From the NCBI GenBank assembly GCA_002425225.1, contig DILV01000041.1, positions 1-36,820 of the forward strand: a stretch of 36,820 nt of DNA, given 5' to 3'. This document shows, piece after piece, positions 23,629-31,803 of this stretch. This stretch comes from Thiothrix sp. UBA5583. GTDB taxonomy: Bacteria; Pseudomonadota; Gammaproteobacteria; Thiotrichales; Thiotrichaceae. The notes below the pieces were generated by a model that saw only the letters and a list, made by a program, of their open reading frames with translations, was not told the origin of the DNA and made no database searches. The position numbers were made by a program, and so were the translations under genes. Within the stretch, counting starts at the first letter, position 1, and every line of letters starts with the position of its first letter.

Positions 23629-24788
23629 CCCTTGAGGAACTTACAGCCCAAATTGCCCTCGGCGAAGACAGTCGCCGTCAGTTTAAGCAGGATATTCACA
23701 ATACCGATGCGTTAGCCGCCGAAATGGCGGCTTTTGCCAATACGGATGGTGGCGTGATTTTGTTGGGTGTTGCGGATGATGGTGGGTTGCCGGGTTTGAG
23801 TTTGACGGATGTGGCGCGTTTAAACCAGATGATCAGCAATGCTGCTTCCCAGCATATCCGCAGCCCGTTGGCTGTACAGACTGAAAATATTGCGTTGGGT
23901 GATGATGGGTGCTTGTTAATAGCACTGACTATTCCCAAGGGTTTGGATAAGCCCTACTTTGACCGTAATGGCGTGATTTGGCTAAAAAGTGGAGCAGACA
24001 AGCGCCGGGTCAATTCCAAAGAAGAATTGCGCCGCTTGTTCCAGAGTGTGGATTTGTTACACGCTGATGAAGTCCCGTGCAAGGTAGGTTTGGAGGCGAT
24101 TGACCGCCACAGTTTGGCAGAATTTTTACACGCAACCTATGGTTTGGAGATTCCTGAGCAAAATACGGATTTGTTACGTTTATTGCAAAATATGAACCTT
24201 GCAAACGTTGATGGATATGTAAACCTCGCTGGGGTATTGTTGTTTGGTAAACGCCCTGAATGGGTAAAACCGGCTTTTATTGTCAAAGCGGTGGCATTTC
24301 CGGGTAATGTCATTGAGTCCAGCAGCTACGTGGATAGTGAAGACATCGGTGGCAGACTGCGGGATATGTTCGATGATACCTTGCGTTTCATTATGCGTAA
24401 CTTGCATAAGCGGCAGGGACAGCAAGGTTTCAATTCAGTGGGGGAGCCTGAAGTACCGCGTTTGGTATTTGAGGAACTGCTGGTTAATGCTCTGATTCAT
24501 CGGGATTACTTTATCAGTGCACCGATTCGGGTGTTGGTTTACGCTAATCGCATTGAGATTATCAGCCCCGGTCATTTGCCTAATAATTTGACCGTCGAAA
24601 AAGTCAAAGCGGGTAACTCGAATTTACGAAACCCCGTTCTAGCATCGTTCATCGCTAAAAAGCTCTTACCTTATCGAGGTTTAGGCTCAGGTATTCTCCG
24701 AGCCTTGGAAGCGTGGCGGCAGATTGATTTCAAGGATGACCGCGAGGCGTGCCTGTTTACTGTAACGGTGTGGCGACCTGCGGATTGA
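23625..24788 (+). CDS. AlbA_2 domain ATP-binding transcriptional regulator-like
   Basis: A 387-aa protein with an N-terminal Schlafen-type AlbA_2 domain (about 5-135; EDSRRQFKQDI, EMAAFANTDGGVILLGVADDG) and a C-terminal HATPase_c_4/RecG-like domain (about 240-380; LVFEELLVNALIHRDY, VYANRIEIISPGHLP, GLGSGILRALEAW). NALIHRDY is the N-box-like ATP-binding segment. Such proteins are annotated as putative regulators or helicase-related; some relatives occur in defence islands. No role is proven. The start overlaps the DUF2189 stop by four bases. Base use looks more AT-rich than the neighbours, which may indicate transfer. Its stop codon abuts the stop of the convergent gene. Confidence 0.82.
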   Translation: MTLEELTAQIALGEDSRRQFKQDIHNTDALAAEMAAFANTDGGVILLGVADDGGLPGLSLTDVARLNQMISNAASQHIRSPLAVQTENIALGDDGCLLIALTIPKGLDKPYFDRNGVIWLKSGADKRRVNSKEELRRLFQSVDLLHADEVPCKVGLEAIDRHSLAEFLHATYGLEIPEQNTDLLRLLQNMNLANVDGYVNLAGVLLFGKRPEWVKPAFIVKAVAFPGNVIESSSYVDSEDIGGRLRDMFDDTLRFIMRNLHKRQGQQGFNSVGEPEVPRLVFEELLVNALIHRDYFISAPIRVLVYANRIEIISPGHLPNNLTVEKVKAGNSNLRNPVLASFIAKKLLPYRGLGSGILRALEAWRQIDFKDDREACLFTVTVWRPAD

Positions 24789-25481
24789 TTATTCTGCCCC
24801 ATGCATGACTTCCGTCAGCGTTAATCCTGCCAGTGAGCGGATGCTGCGGGCAAGGTAGTAAAACACTGCCAGCATCATCAGCATGGAGGGGATCGCAATC
24901 ATCGGGTAACTCATCAGCGTCAGTTGCCCCAATTCCTCATTGAATGCCGCCGTGCCGCTGGGGCTGGTGACAATGTAGGTGGCGAGGAAATAGTTCATCG
25001 TCGCAGAAAAGGCGAAGGTTCCGCCAAACAGCCAGTTCGCGGTTTGCAAGCGTTGGTCGAATTCACGCTGGGTTCCACGGATAGCCAGTTGTTCCTGTAT
25101 TTTTTCGACGTGCAACAAGCGTTGGTTGAATAGCACGGTGCGGATCAGCGGGTACTTGGTATAAGTGGAGCCAATTACCGCAATGCCCAAAATGGCGGGA
25201 ATAGCGGCTTCCTTGACCGCCAGCCATTGTGTATCCAGTTCCAGCAAGCCAATACCGCCAGTCAGCAACACACTCACCAGACCCAAAGCCGCGAACAGGT
25301 TGATTTTGCGGTTGCGTATCCAGTCAAAGATTCCCCAGCCTAGTGGGAATGACAGCGCCAGTATCAGGGCATTCGTTGTACCCAGTTGTTCGGGGGTACT
25401 GAGTTTCATCAGGATCAGTGAAGGAATCACCAGAGTGAGGGCGATTTCGAGTAATGGGTTGGATTTCGGTGTGGTATTCAT
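24789..25481 (-). CDS. VC0807-family membrane protein
   Basis: A 230-aa integral-membrane protein resembling the VC0807 family of unknown function. Recognisable segments are SFPLGWGIFDWIRNRKINLFAA (about 45-66), LVSVLLTGGIGLLELDTQW (about 68-86), the cytoplasmic loop with RGTQREFDQRLQTANWLFGG (about 135-154), and YIVTSPSGTAAFNEELGQLT (about 170-189). Five or six transmembrane helices are visible. No catalytic motif is seen. The start at 25481 is not supported by a clear ribosome site. It lies 84 nt beyond the end of the sensor kinase gene on the same strand, so it might share that transcript. Confidence 0.75.
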   Translation of the reverse strand: MNTTPKSNPLLEIALTLVIPSLILMKLSTPEQLGTTNALILALSFPLGWGIFDWIRNRKINLFAALGLVSVLLTGGIGLLELDTQWLAVKEAAIPAILGIAVIGSTYTKYPLIRTVLFNQRLLHVEKIQEQLAIRGTQREFDQRLQTANWLFGGTFAFSATMNYFLATYIVTSPSGTAAFNEELGQLTLMSYPMIAIPSMLMMLAVFYYLARSIRSLAGLTLTEVMHGAE

Positions 25482-25565
25482 GGCAAGGTATTAGCGTTTC
25501 GTGTCAGCCGTTATTCGTGGGCGCTATTAAAACAGGAATGCTTGGCTGAGGAAATAAAACACCAC

Positions 25566-26933
25566 TCAAGCATCCCATTTCAGCGGCAACCTGATCCTGA
25601 TGCGCAAGCCTTGTGGTGTACGGTTGCTGGCGTGAATGCTTCCCCCATGACTTTCAATTGCTCGCCGCGCAATGGCAAGCCCCAGTCCGTAGCCATGCCG
25701 GTTGGCACTGCCCGCACTGCTGCGCTGGAATGCCTCGAAAATGCTGTCCAGTTCCGTTTCTGGCACGCCTGTCCCCTGATCATCCACATTAATTTGCAAC
25801 TGCTCGCCCTGGCGGTGGATGCTCAGGTTAACGCTGGTATTGGTCGGGGTGTGGTGGATGGCATTGCGCACCACGTTTTCCAGCGCCCGATACAGTAATT
25901 CGCCGCGCCCCTGAAGCAGCGGCAGATCGTCCACATCCGCCTGGAATACCACCTGCCGCCCCATCGCATCCGCCTCGAAGCGGGCATCATCAATCACCGC
26001 ATCCAGCAATTCCAGAATGTCGATGTATTCATCCAGTGGTTGTGGCACGCCGGATTCCAGACGGGAGAGCGTCAGCACTTCACCGACGAGTGTGTCCAGT
26101 CGCTCGGCTTCGTGTTCGATGCGATCCAGACTGCTGGCAATCTTTTCCGGCTGCTGGCGGGCAAGCCCGACACTGACTTGCAAGCGTGCCAGCGGCGAAC
26201 GCAGCTCGTGCGATACGTCATGCAACAGGCGGCGTTGCGATGCCATCAGGTTTTGCAACTGACTGGTCATCTCATCGAAAGCACGCCCTAGGTCGGCAAT
26301 TTCATCGCGCCGTTTGCCAATCGACGGTGTGACCCGCTGGCTGAAATCGCCTTTGGCAACTGCACCGAATGCCTTGCGCAACACGCTAACCGGCTGGGAG
26401 AAATACCAGGCCAGCAGGAAGCTGGAGATAAAACTGACCACAATGCCGGAGACAATCATGAAAGAAGGGGGAAAGTGGCGTGGAGGGCGTAACTGGTTTT
26501 CCTGGCGGAATTGCGGGAACTGCCCGGCAACCGGTGCGAACAGCACGTAGTTTTCCGCACCTGACTGCACACTGCGGACAATTGGCAGTTTCAGGTTCTG
26601 GGTAACGGCAATACGCACCCGTTCGAGGGTATCGGCGGAAACGGTGCGCCCCAGCAGTTCCGCGCCGTTGCTATCGACAGCGTATACCTGGAGGTCACGC
26701 GGGGCTTCATCCTTTTGTTCCTGCAACATGTTGCGCAGTGCTGGTGTGCCGCCGTACAGGAACGTGTTGGCAGCGGCCTTGACGGCAATTACCGAATGGG
26801 GGCGGATGACCACATCCTTTTCCATTTCTTGCAGGTTGTTGTGGTGCATCCACACCATTGCGCCAGTGATGCCGCCAGTGACCAGCAGGGTCAGCCAGAA
26901 TGTGAGCAGGATTTTCCAGAACAGTCGCCCCAT
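25566..26933 (-). CDS. cpxA: Sensor histidine kinase, CpxA-like
   Basis: A 455-aa membrane histidine kinase. It has TM1 at about 8-28, a periplasmic sensor of about 125 residues, TM2 at about 157-178, and a HAMP linker at about 179-231. The phosphoacceptor domain has His242 in LLHDVSHELRSPLARLQ, and the ATPase domain has N box ENVVRNAIHHTP, G1 VDDQGTGVP and G2 GYGLGLAIA. Overall architecture and the RSPLARLQVS block match CpxA, which senses envelope stress. The periplasmic part is not obviously conserved, so the signal may differ. It starts 3 nt after the response regulator stop. A CpxR-type operator about 1.4 kb away supports the name. Confidence 0.88.
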   Translation of the reverse strand: MGRLFWKILLTFWLTLLVTGGITGAMVWMHHNNLQEMEKDVVIRPHSVIAVKAAANTFLYGGTPALRNMLQEQKDEAPRDLQVYAVDSNGAELLGRTVSADTLERVRIAVTQNLKLPIVRSVQSGAENYVLFAPVAGQFPQFRQENQLRPPRHFPPSFMIVSGIVVSFISSFLLAWYFSQPVSVLRKAFGAVAKGDFSQRVTPSIGKRRDEIADLGRAFDEMTSQLQNLMASQRRLLHDVSHELRSPLARLQVSVGLARQQPEKIASSLDRIEHEAERLDTLVGEVLTLSRLESGVPQPLDEYIDILELLDAVIDDARFEADAMGRQVVFQADVDDLPLLQGRGELLYRALENVVRNAIHHTPTNTSVNLSIHRQGEQLQINVDDQGTGVPETELDSIFEAFQRSSAGSANRHGYGLGLAIARRAIESHGGSIHASNRTPQGLRIRIRLPLKWDA

Positions 26934-26936
26934 GCC

Positions 26937-27623
26937 TTATTCCCCCACCAACTGGTAGCCAATACCCCGGATGGTCTGGATGCAGGAGCGCCCGTCCGGC
27001 AGGTTGCCGAGTTTGTGGCGGATGCTGCTCATGTGTACGTCGATGCTGCGGTCGTAACGGGTAAGCGTGCGCCCTAAACCGTGGGTCGACAGGTCGTTTT
27101 TGCTGACGGTTTGCCCGGCGCGGCGTGCCAGTACTTCCAGCAGGTTGAATTCGGTGCTGGTCAGTTCCAGTGGCTGGTTTTGCCAACTGGCTTGGCGCTT
27201 TTCCGGCAGCAGGGTTAGCCCGCCGACTTGCAGCGGTTCGTGCTGGTTGTTGGCAGTGTCCGGGTTGGCGCGGCGTAAAATGGCGCGGATGCGGGCGGCA
27301 AGTTCACGCGGCATACACGGTTTCGGTACGTAATCGTCTGCGCCCAGTTCCAGCCCGATAATGCGGTCGATGTCGTCGCCCCGTGCTGTCAGCATCAGTA
27401 CCGGTATCTGGCTGTGGGTGCGGATGCGGCTGAGGGCTTCAATTCCGCTCATGCCGGGCATCATCACATCCAGCACTACCAGCGCATAATCGCCATTGAG
27501 GGCTTCGCGCACGGCAGATTCCCCATCGTGTACGGCAGTGATGCTGAAGCCTTCACGCTCCAGGTATTCGCGCAACATATTGGTGAGTTCGATGTCGTCG
27601 TCGACCAGTAATAGCTTGCTCAT
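26937..27623 (-). CDS. cpxR: OmpR-family response regulator, CpxR-like
   Basis: A 228-aa regulator with a receiver domain (1 to about 117): acidic pocket DDD at 8-10, phosphoacceptor Asp52 (VLDVMMPGMSG), Thr79 and Lys101. A winged-helix DNA-binding domain follows (about 135-228; LTSTEFNLLEVLARRAGQ, DRSIDVHMSSIRHKLG, TIRGIGYQL). The C-terminal segment closely matches CpxR. The start at 27623 gives the standard MSKLLLVDDD opening, with GAGAG upstream; an upstream ATG at 27659 would add 12 unlikely residues. It is encoded just before the kinase and 117 nt after the DUF4405 gene. Its likely binding site is at 28318-28343. Confidence 0.92.
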   Translation of the reverse strand: MSKLLLVDDDIELTNMLREYLEREGFSITAVHDGESAVREALNGDYALVVLDVMMPGMSGIEALSRIRTHSQIPVLMLTARGDDIDRIIGLELGADDYVPKPCMPRELAARIRAILRRANPDTANNQHEPLQVGGLTLLPEKRQASWQNQPLELTSTEFNLLEVLARRAGQTVSKNDLSTHGLGRTLTRYDRSIDVHMSSIRHKLGNLPDGRSCIQTIRGIGYQLVGE

Positions 27624-27740
27624 GATGGCTCTCACGGGTTCTTGCATAGCTTGCATCATACGGCGAACCAGCGGTGGGGGGAGGGAGTTTTTGTATGGTT
27701 AAAGCGGGCGTCCCTGCCCAACATCCATCCTTGAAGCTGC

Positions 27741-28250
27741 TTATTGCGCTCCCATTACCCCATTCAGCACTTCCATCGGGTTACGCTGGTTTTGCTTGGC
27801 TATCGCATCCAGCGAAGTGGCTGCTGCATCTACGGCAAATCCTTTTTCCTGCAATTTCGCCCGTAAACTGTCCGGGGTGTTGCCGGTAATATCGGCTACT
27901 TTGTCCAGCGGGGCAGTCAGCAGGACTTGCGCTGCCTGCATTGGGCCGCCACGCCCCTGTGGACCACGGCGTTCATCACCCTGAATCAGCATCGCTGCAA
28001 GCAGTAATAAGGCAAACACGCCGATAACGGCTACTGCCGGTTTCTGGCTGAAATAACGGCTAAATGCTCGCCAATTGACAACAACGTGCAAGCCGACAGC
28101 CAATAGCATCAACCAGCTCAGCCATTCGTGGGCAACCTTGATGATGCCGAGTTCGATATGGAAAAACATCATGACGCCGGTAATGCTGATCAGCATGAAT
28201 GCACCGATGGTCATCGGTGTGGCCCAGCGGCGTAGGGTGGTGGTGTCCAT
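27741..28250 (-). CDS. DUF4405 membrane protein
   Basis: A 169-aa protein with an N-terminal DUF4405-type membrane part. Three helices are visible: about 10-29, 37-56 (AHEWLSWLMLLAVGLHVVVN) and 73-91. Histidines in FHIELG, AHEWL and GLHVV are spaced as in b-type haem-binding helices of this superfamily. After a Gly/Arg-rich linker (RRGPQGRGGP) comes a soluble tail of about 65 residues, LLTAPLDKVADITGNTPDSL and beyond. The start at 28250 has AGGAG 8 nt upstream; an earlier ATG at 28298 is less likely. It lies upstream of cpxRA and faces the exporter operon across the CpxR-type site, suggesting an accessory role in the same stress response. Confidence 0.75.
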   Translation of the reverse strand: MDTTTLRRWATPMTIGAFMLISITGVMMFFHIELGIIKVAHEWLSWLMLLAVGLHVVVNWRAFSRYFSQKPAVAVIGVFALLLLAAMLIQGDERRGPQGRGGPMQAAQVLLTAPLDKVADITGNTPDSLRAKLQEKGFAVDAAATSLDAIAKQNQRNPMEVLNGVMGAQ

Positions 28251-28317
28251 GAGCACTCTCCTGTAAAAGTGGTTTTCACTACTATCATTGCCGACCACTG
28301 CCAGCTCGCCAACCGCT

Positions 28318-28343
28318 TTTACATTTCTTTACACGAGCTTTAC
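28318..28343 (-). promoter_or_regulatory. CpxR-type operator, three GTAAA half-sites
   Basis: On the minus strand, GTAAA at 28322-28318 and 28332-28328 are separated by 5 bp, an exact match to the CpxR consensus GTAAA-N5-GTAAA. A third GTAAA at 28343-28339 follows after 6 bp. The cluster sits in the middle of the 156-nt divergent region, 67 nt from the DUF4405 start and 63-75 nt from the exporter lipoprotein start. It could therefore control both directions. The pattern is seen directly; binding is inferred. Confidence 0.75.
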
Positions 28344-28406
28344 CCACCTTAACTCACGACTACGCCACACTGGTTGCATGGAACATCAAGCAAGGAATCC
28401 GACCGT

Positions 28407-29762
28407 ATGTCACCCAAATCACCCGTGTTGCTCACCCTTGCCATCAGTCTGGCGCTGACGGCGTGTAGTCAGACTCCGCCGCGTAGTGACACTGCTACCA
28501 GCACGGTGCAAATAGCACCCACCGCAAGCAGCAGTACCCGCACCCCGGTACAAGCCGCTTGGTGGCAGCGTTTCAATGACCCGCTCATGACCGCCCTGAT
28601 TCAGGAAACCCTGCAAGCCAGCCCCGACATCAAGACCGCGCAAGCCAGCCTGCGGGCAGCCCGCGCCCAGCGGACGATTGCCGGAGCCAGCCTGCTGCCT
28701 ACCCTGAATATCGGTGGCTCTGCCCGTCGCAGCGGTGGTAATGACAGCTACGGCGCAAGCCTTGATGCGAGTTGGGAAGCCGATATTTTTGGTGGCAACC
28801 GCCTCGCCAGCAGCGCTGCCGAAGCCGATGTGCAGGCGACCCAAGCCAGTCTGGAAGATGTCAAAGCCTCACTTGCGGCTGAAGTTGCCAGCAGCTACGT
28901 CAACCTGCGGCTGGCACAAGCCCGTCTGAGCGTGGCACGCCAAAGTCTGGCAGCACGTCAGGAAACCGTGCGCCTGATCACCCTCAAGCAACAGGCCGGG
29001 CTTGCCAGTGCGCTGGAAGTCGAGCAGGCTAACCTCAGCCTCGGTCAGTCGCAGGCACAAATTCCGGCGCTGGAAAGCAGCATTACCCAGAACCAGCACG
29101 CGCTGGCGACCCTGACCGGCAAGGAACCACAGGCGCTGCAATCCCGGCTGGCGGCAGCCAAACCGGTTCCGGTAGTGGCGGTGCAGGTGGCAGCAACCAT
29201 CCCTGCCAATGCCATCCGTCAGCGCCCGGACATCCGTGCCGCCGAATACAAGGTGCAAGCGGCTTCCCTGCGGGTCGGTGAAGCCAAAGCCAATCTGTAC
29301 CCCAGTTTCAATCTGGGCGGTTCACTCAGTGCCAGTAGCGTGAGTGTGGGCGATTTATTTGACCCGGCGAATGTAGCACGTTCGTTACTGGCTTCCATCA
29401 GTGCGCCCCTGTTTGACGGTGGCAAGCTGAAACAGCAGGTGGAAAGCCGTGATGCTGCCCGCGAACAAGCAGTTGCCAGCTACCAGAAAGCCGTGCTGAC
29501 CGCACTCAGGGATGTTGCCAATGCCTTTGCCAGCCTGCAAGCCAACCGTCAGCAGCAGCCGGTGTTGCAAAACAACGTCACGCTGGCCCGTAGTGCCGAA
29601 AAGCTGGCGCAACTCAGCTATGACGCAGGTACGGCAGATTTCCAGAACGTACTGGATGCGCAGCGTTCAGTCCTGAGCGCTCAGGAAAGCCTGCTGGCAG
29701 CACAGGTCGACAATACACAAGCCGTGATCAGCCTGTATAAGGCGATCGGTGGGGCATGGTAA
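28407..29762 (+). CDS. Outer-membrane efflux lipoprotein (NodT/TolC family)
   Basis: A 451-aa outer-membrane channel of the RND/NodT efflux lipoprotein group, which forms the exit duct of tripartite exporters. The signal peptide (LLTLAISLALTAC) ends in a lipobox with Cys at about residue 20. Two OEP repeats follow: about 60-245 (WWQRFNDPLMTALIQETLQ) and about 265-450 (IRQRPDIRAAEYKVQAAS, FDGGKLKQQVESRDAAREQ), with long alpha-helical stretches. The start at 28407 gives a normal signal peptide, with AAGGA upstream. It is first in a four-gene exporter operon; the next gene starts 11 nt after its stop. The CpxR-type site upstream is the likely control point. Confidence 0.93.
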   Translation: MSPKSPVLLTLAISLALTACSQTPPRSDTATSTVQIAPTASSSTRTPVQAAWWQRFNDPLMTALIQETLQASPDIKTAQASLRAARAQRTIAGASLLPTLNIGGSARRSGGNDSYGASLDASWEADIFGGNRLASSAAEADVQATQASLEDVKASLAAEVASSYVNLRLAQARLSVARQSLAARQETVRLITLKQQAGLASALEVEQANLSLGQSQAQIPALESSITQNQHALATLTGKEPQALQSRLAAAKPVPVVAVQVAATIPANAIRQRPDIRAAEYKVQAASLRVGEAKANLYPSFNLGGSLSASSVSVGDLFDPANVARSLLASISAPLFDGGKLKQQVESRDAAREQAVASYQKAVLTALRDVANAFASLQANRQQQPVLQNNVTLARSAEKLAQLSYDAGTADFQNVLDAQRSVLSAQESLLAAQVDNTQAVISLYKAIGGAW

Positions 29763-29773
29763 GGGGAAACGAC

Positions 29774-31108
29774 ATGAGTACAACCACGACACCATCCGTT
29801 CAGGATGTCCTCAAACAGCAAGCGGGCAGCAAGGGCAAGCGCGTCTGGAAAAATACCCTCGCTATGCTGGTGGCACTGGCGATTGCGGGGGGCGCAGGCT
29901 GGTATTTCTTCAGCAAGCCCGCCACGACCCGTCAGCCCAGCTATCAGACCCAACCGGTCAAGCGCGGCAACCTCAGTGTGACGGTGACGGCGACCGGCAA
30001 CCTCAAACCGCTCAATCAGGTGGATATTGGCACGGAACTTTCCGGCACGGTCGACAAGGTACTGGTCGATACCAATGATACCGTCAAGAAGGGGCAGGAA
30101 CTGGCACGCCTCAACACCACCCAGTTGAATGACACCATTACCAAGAGCAAAGCCGCGCTGGCCTCTGCCGAAGCCAAGGTCAAACAGGCCGCTGCCACTG
30201 TCAAGGAAGCCCGCGCCAACCTCAATCGCCTGCAACAACTGCACGCGGCTTCGGGTGGCAAGCTGCCTGCCAGGGCAGAGCTGGATACAGCCGCTGCTAC
30301 ACTGGAACGTGCCCAGGCGGATGAAGCCGTCAGCAAGAGCACGGTGACTTCCGCCAAAGCCGAATTGCGATCCGCCGAAACCAACCTTGGCAAGGCCATC
30401 ATCACCTCGCCGATTGATGGCGTAGTGCTGTCACGCGCGATTGAACCGGGGCAAACGGTGGCGGCTTCCTTCTCCGCGCCGACCCTGTTTACGCTGGCGG
30501 AAGATCTGGCGAAGATGGAACTGGAAGTCGGCGTGGATGAGGCCGATGTCGGGCAGGTCAAGGATGGGCAAACAGCCGAATTTACCGTGGATGCCTGGTC
30601 TGGGCGCAAATACCCCGCCATCATCACCCGTGTAAGCCTGGGTTCCACCCTGTCGGATAACGTCGTTACATACCTGACCACCATGACGGTGGAAAATGCC
30701 GACCTGACCTTGCGCCCCGGCATGACCGCTACCGCCACCATTGCGACCAATGCGCGGGATGATGTGGTGCTGATCCCGAATGCGGCCTTGCGTTTTACCC
30801 CCTCGCCAACGGCAGGCAACGCTGGAACGGGTGGTGCGCAAGGTCAAAACAGCAGCTTCCTCTCCAAGCTGATGCCACGCCCGCCCGGTGGCATGGCACG
30901 CCAGCAACCTTCCAAACCGGAAACGGATACCAGTAACAGTGAACAGACTGTGTGGGTGCTGGACAACGGCAGCCCTGCGCCGGTCAAGGTCAAGACCGGT
31001 ATCAGTGACGGCATGATGACCGAAATGGTGGCGGGCGAGTTACAAGCAGATAGGCAGGTCATTGTTGGCAGTAGCAGTGCCAATGGCAACGGGGGAGCCA
31101 AACCATGA
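29774..31108 (+). CDS. macA: Periplasmic adaptor (MacA/HlyD family)
   Basis: A 444-aa membrane fusion protein linking the inner-membrane ABC transporter to the outer-membrane channel. One N-terminal membrane anchor lies at about 30-50 (LAMLVALAIAGGAGWYFF). The barrel-sandwich half VDIGTELSGTVDKVLVDTND comes next, then an alpha-hairpin of about 95 residues (about 115-210), the second lipoyl half ITSPIDGVVLSRAIEPGQTV and a beta-barrel. A Gly/Pro-rich insert lies at about 345-380 (PPGGMARQQPSKP). The start at 29774 has AAGGGGA immediately upstream; an ATG at 29756 overlaps the previous gene. Its stop overlaps the ATPase start (ATGA). The substrate is unknown. Confidence 0.9.
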   Translation: MSTTTTPSVQDVLKQQAGSKGKRVWKNTLAMLVALAIAGGAGWYFFSKPATTRQPSYQTQPVKRGNLSVTVTATGNLKPLNQVDIGTELSGTVDKVLVDTNDTVKKGQELARLNTTQLNDTITKSKAALASAEAKVKQAAATVKEARANLNRLQQLHAASGGKLPARAELDTAAATLERAQADEAVSKSTVTSAKAELRSAETNLGKAIITSPIDGVVLSRAIEPGQTVAASFSAPTLFTLAEDLAKMELEVGVDEADVGQVKDGQTAEFTVDAWSGRKYPAIITRVSLGSTLSDNVVTYLTTMTVENADLTLRPGMTATATIATNARDDVVLIPNAALRFTPSPTAGNAGTGGAQGQNSSFLSKLMPRPPGGMARQQPSKPETDTSNSEQTVWVLDNGSPAPVKVKTGISDGMMTEMVAGELQADRQVIVGSSSANGNGGAKP

Positions 31109-31803
31109 GCGCCCTGATTGAGTTCCGCAACATCACCAAAACCTACGGGCAAGGGCAAGCGGCGTTTCAGGCATTGCGCGGGGTGGATTTGCGTATCGAC
31201 GAGGGCGACTTCGTGGCGGTGATGGGGCCAAGCGGTTCCGGCAAATCCACGGCGATGAATATCATCGGCTGTCTGGACGTACCCACTTCCGGCGAATACC
31301 TGTTCCGCGACGTGCATGTGGAACAGCTTGACCGCAACCAGCGGGCGTTGTTGCGGCGCAATTTCCTCGGCTTTGTATTTCAGGGTTTCAACCTGCTGGC
31401 ACGCACCACCGCGCAGGAAAATGTGGAATTGCCGCTGCTGTACCGGGGCGAATCCACCACGACCCGCGAGCAGATGGCAGCGGCGGCACTCGAACAGGTC
31501 GGCCTGACTGGCTGGGGGCATCATACCTCAGCGGAACTCTCCGGCGGGCAACAACAGCGGGTGGCGATTGCGCGGGCGATTGTCACCAACCCGACCCTGC
31601 TGCTGGCGGACGAACCAACCGGCAACCTCGATACCCAGCGCAGCCGCGAAATCATGGAATTGCTGGCTTCCCTCAACCGCGACAAAGGCATCACCATCCT
31701 GATGGTGACGCACGAACCGGACATGGCGGAATACGCCAAGCGGGTGGTGCACTTTGTTGACGGCAGGGTTGACAGCGATGTCCGTCACCGGGAGACAGGC
31801 TAA
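31105..31803 (+). CDS. ABC exporter ATPase (MacB/LolD type)
   Basis: A 232-aa nucleotide-binding subunit. The Walker A motif GPSGSGKST is at 41-49, the Q loop is in FVFQGFNLLARTTAQENVELP, the ABC signature is LSGGQQQRVAIARAI, Walker B is LLLADEPTGNLD, and the switch His is in MVTHEP. The closest types are the ATPase half of MacB, LolD and YknY. In enterobacterial MacB this domain is fused to the permease; here it is a separate protein. Translation is coupled on both sides: ATGA overlap with the adaptor gene and a one-base TAATG overlap with the permease gene. It powers mechanotransmission rather than classical pore transport. Confidence 0.93.
   Translation: MSALIEFRNITKTYGQGQAAFQALRGVDLRIDEGDFVAVMGPSGSGKSTAMNIIGCLDVPTSGEYLFRDVHVEQLDRNQRALLRRNFLGFVFQGFNLLARTTAQENVELPLLYRGESTTTREQMAAAALEQVGLTGWGHHTSAELSGGQQQRVAIARAIVTNPTLLLADEPTGNLDTQRSREIMELLASLNRDKGITILMVTHEPDMAEYAKRVVHFVDGRVDSDVRHRETG

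Noticed and set aside
28358-28406. TTG start at 28374 for the outer-membrane lipoprotein
   Set aside because: It would put polar residues before the signal peptide; the ATG at 28407 gives a normal lipoprotein signal.
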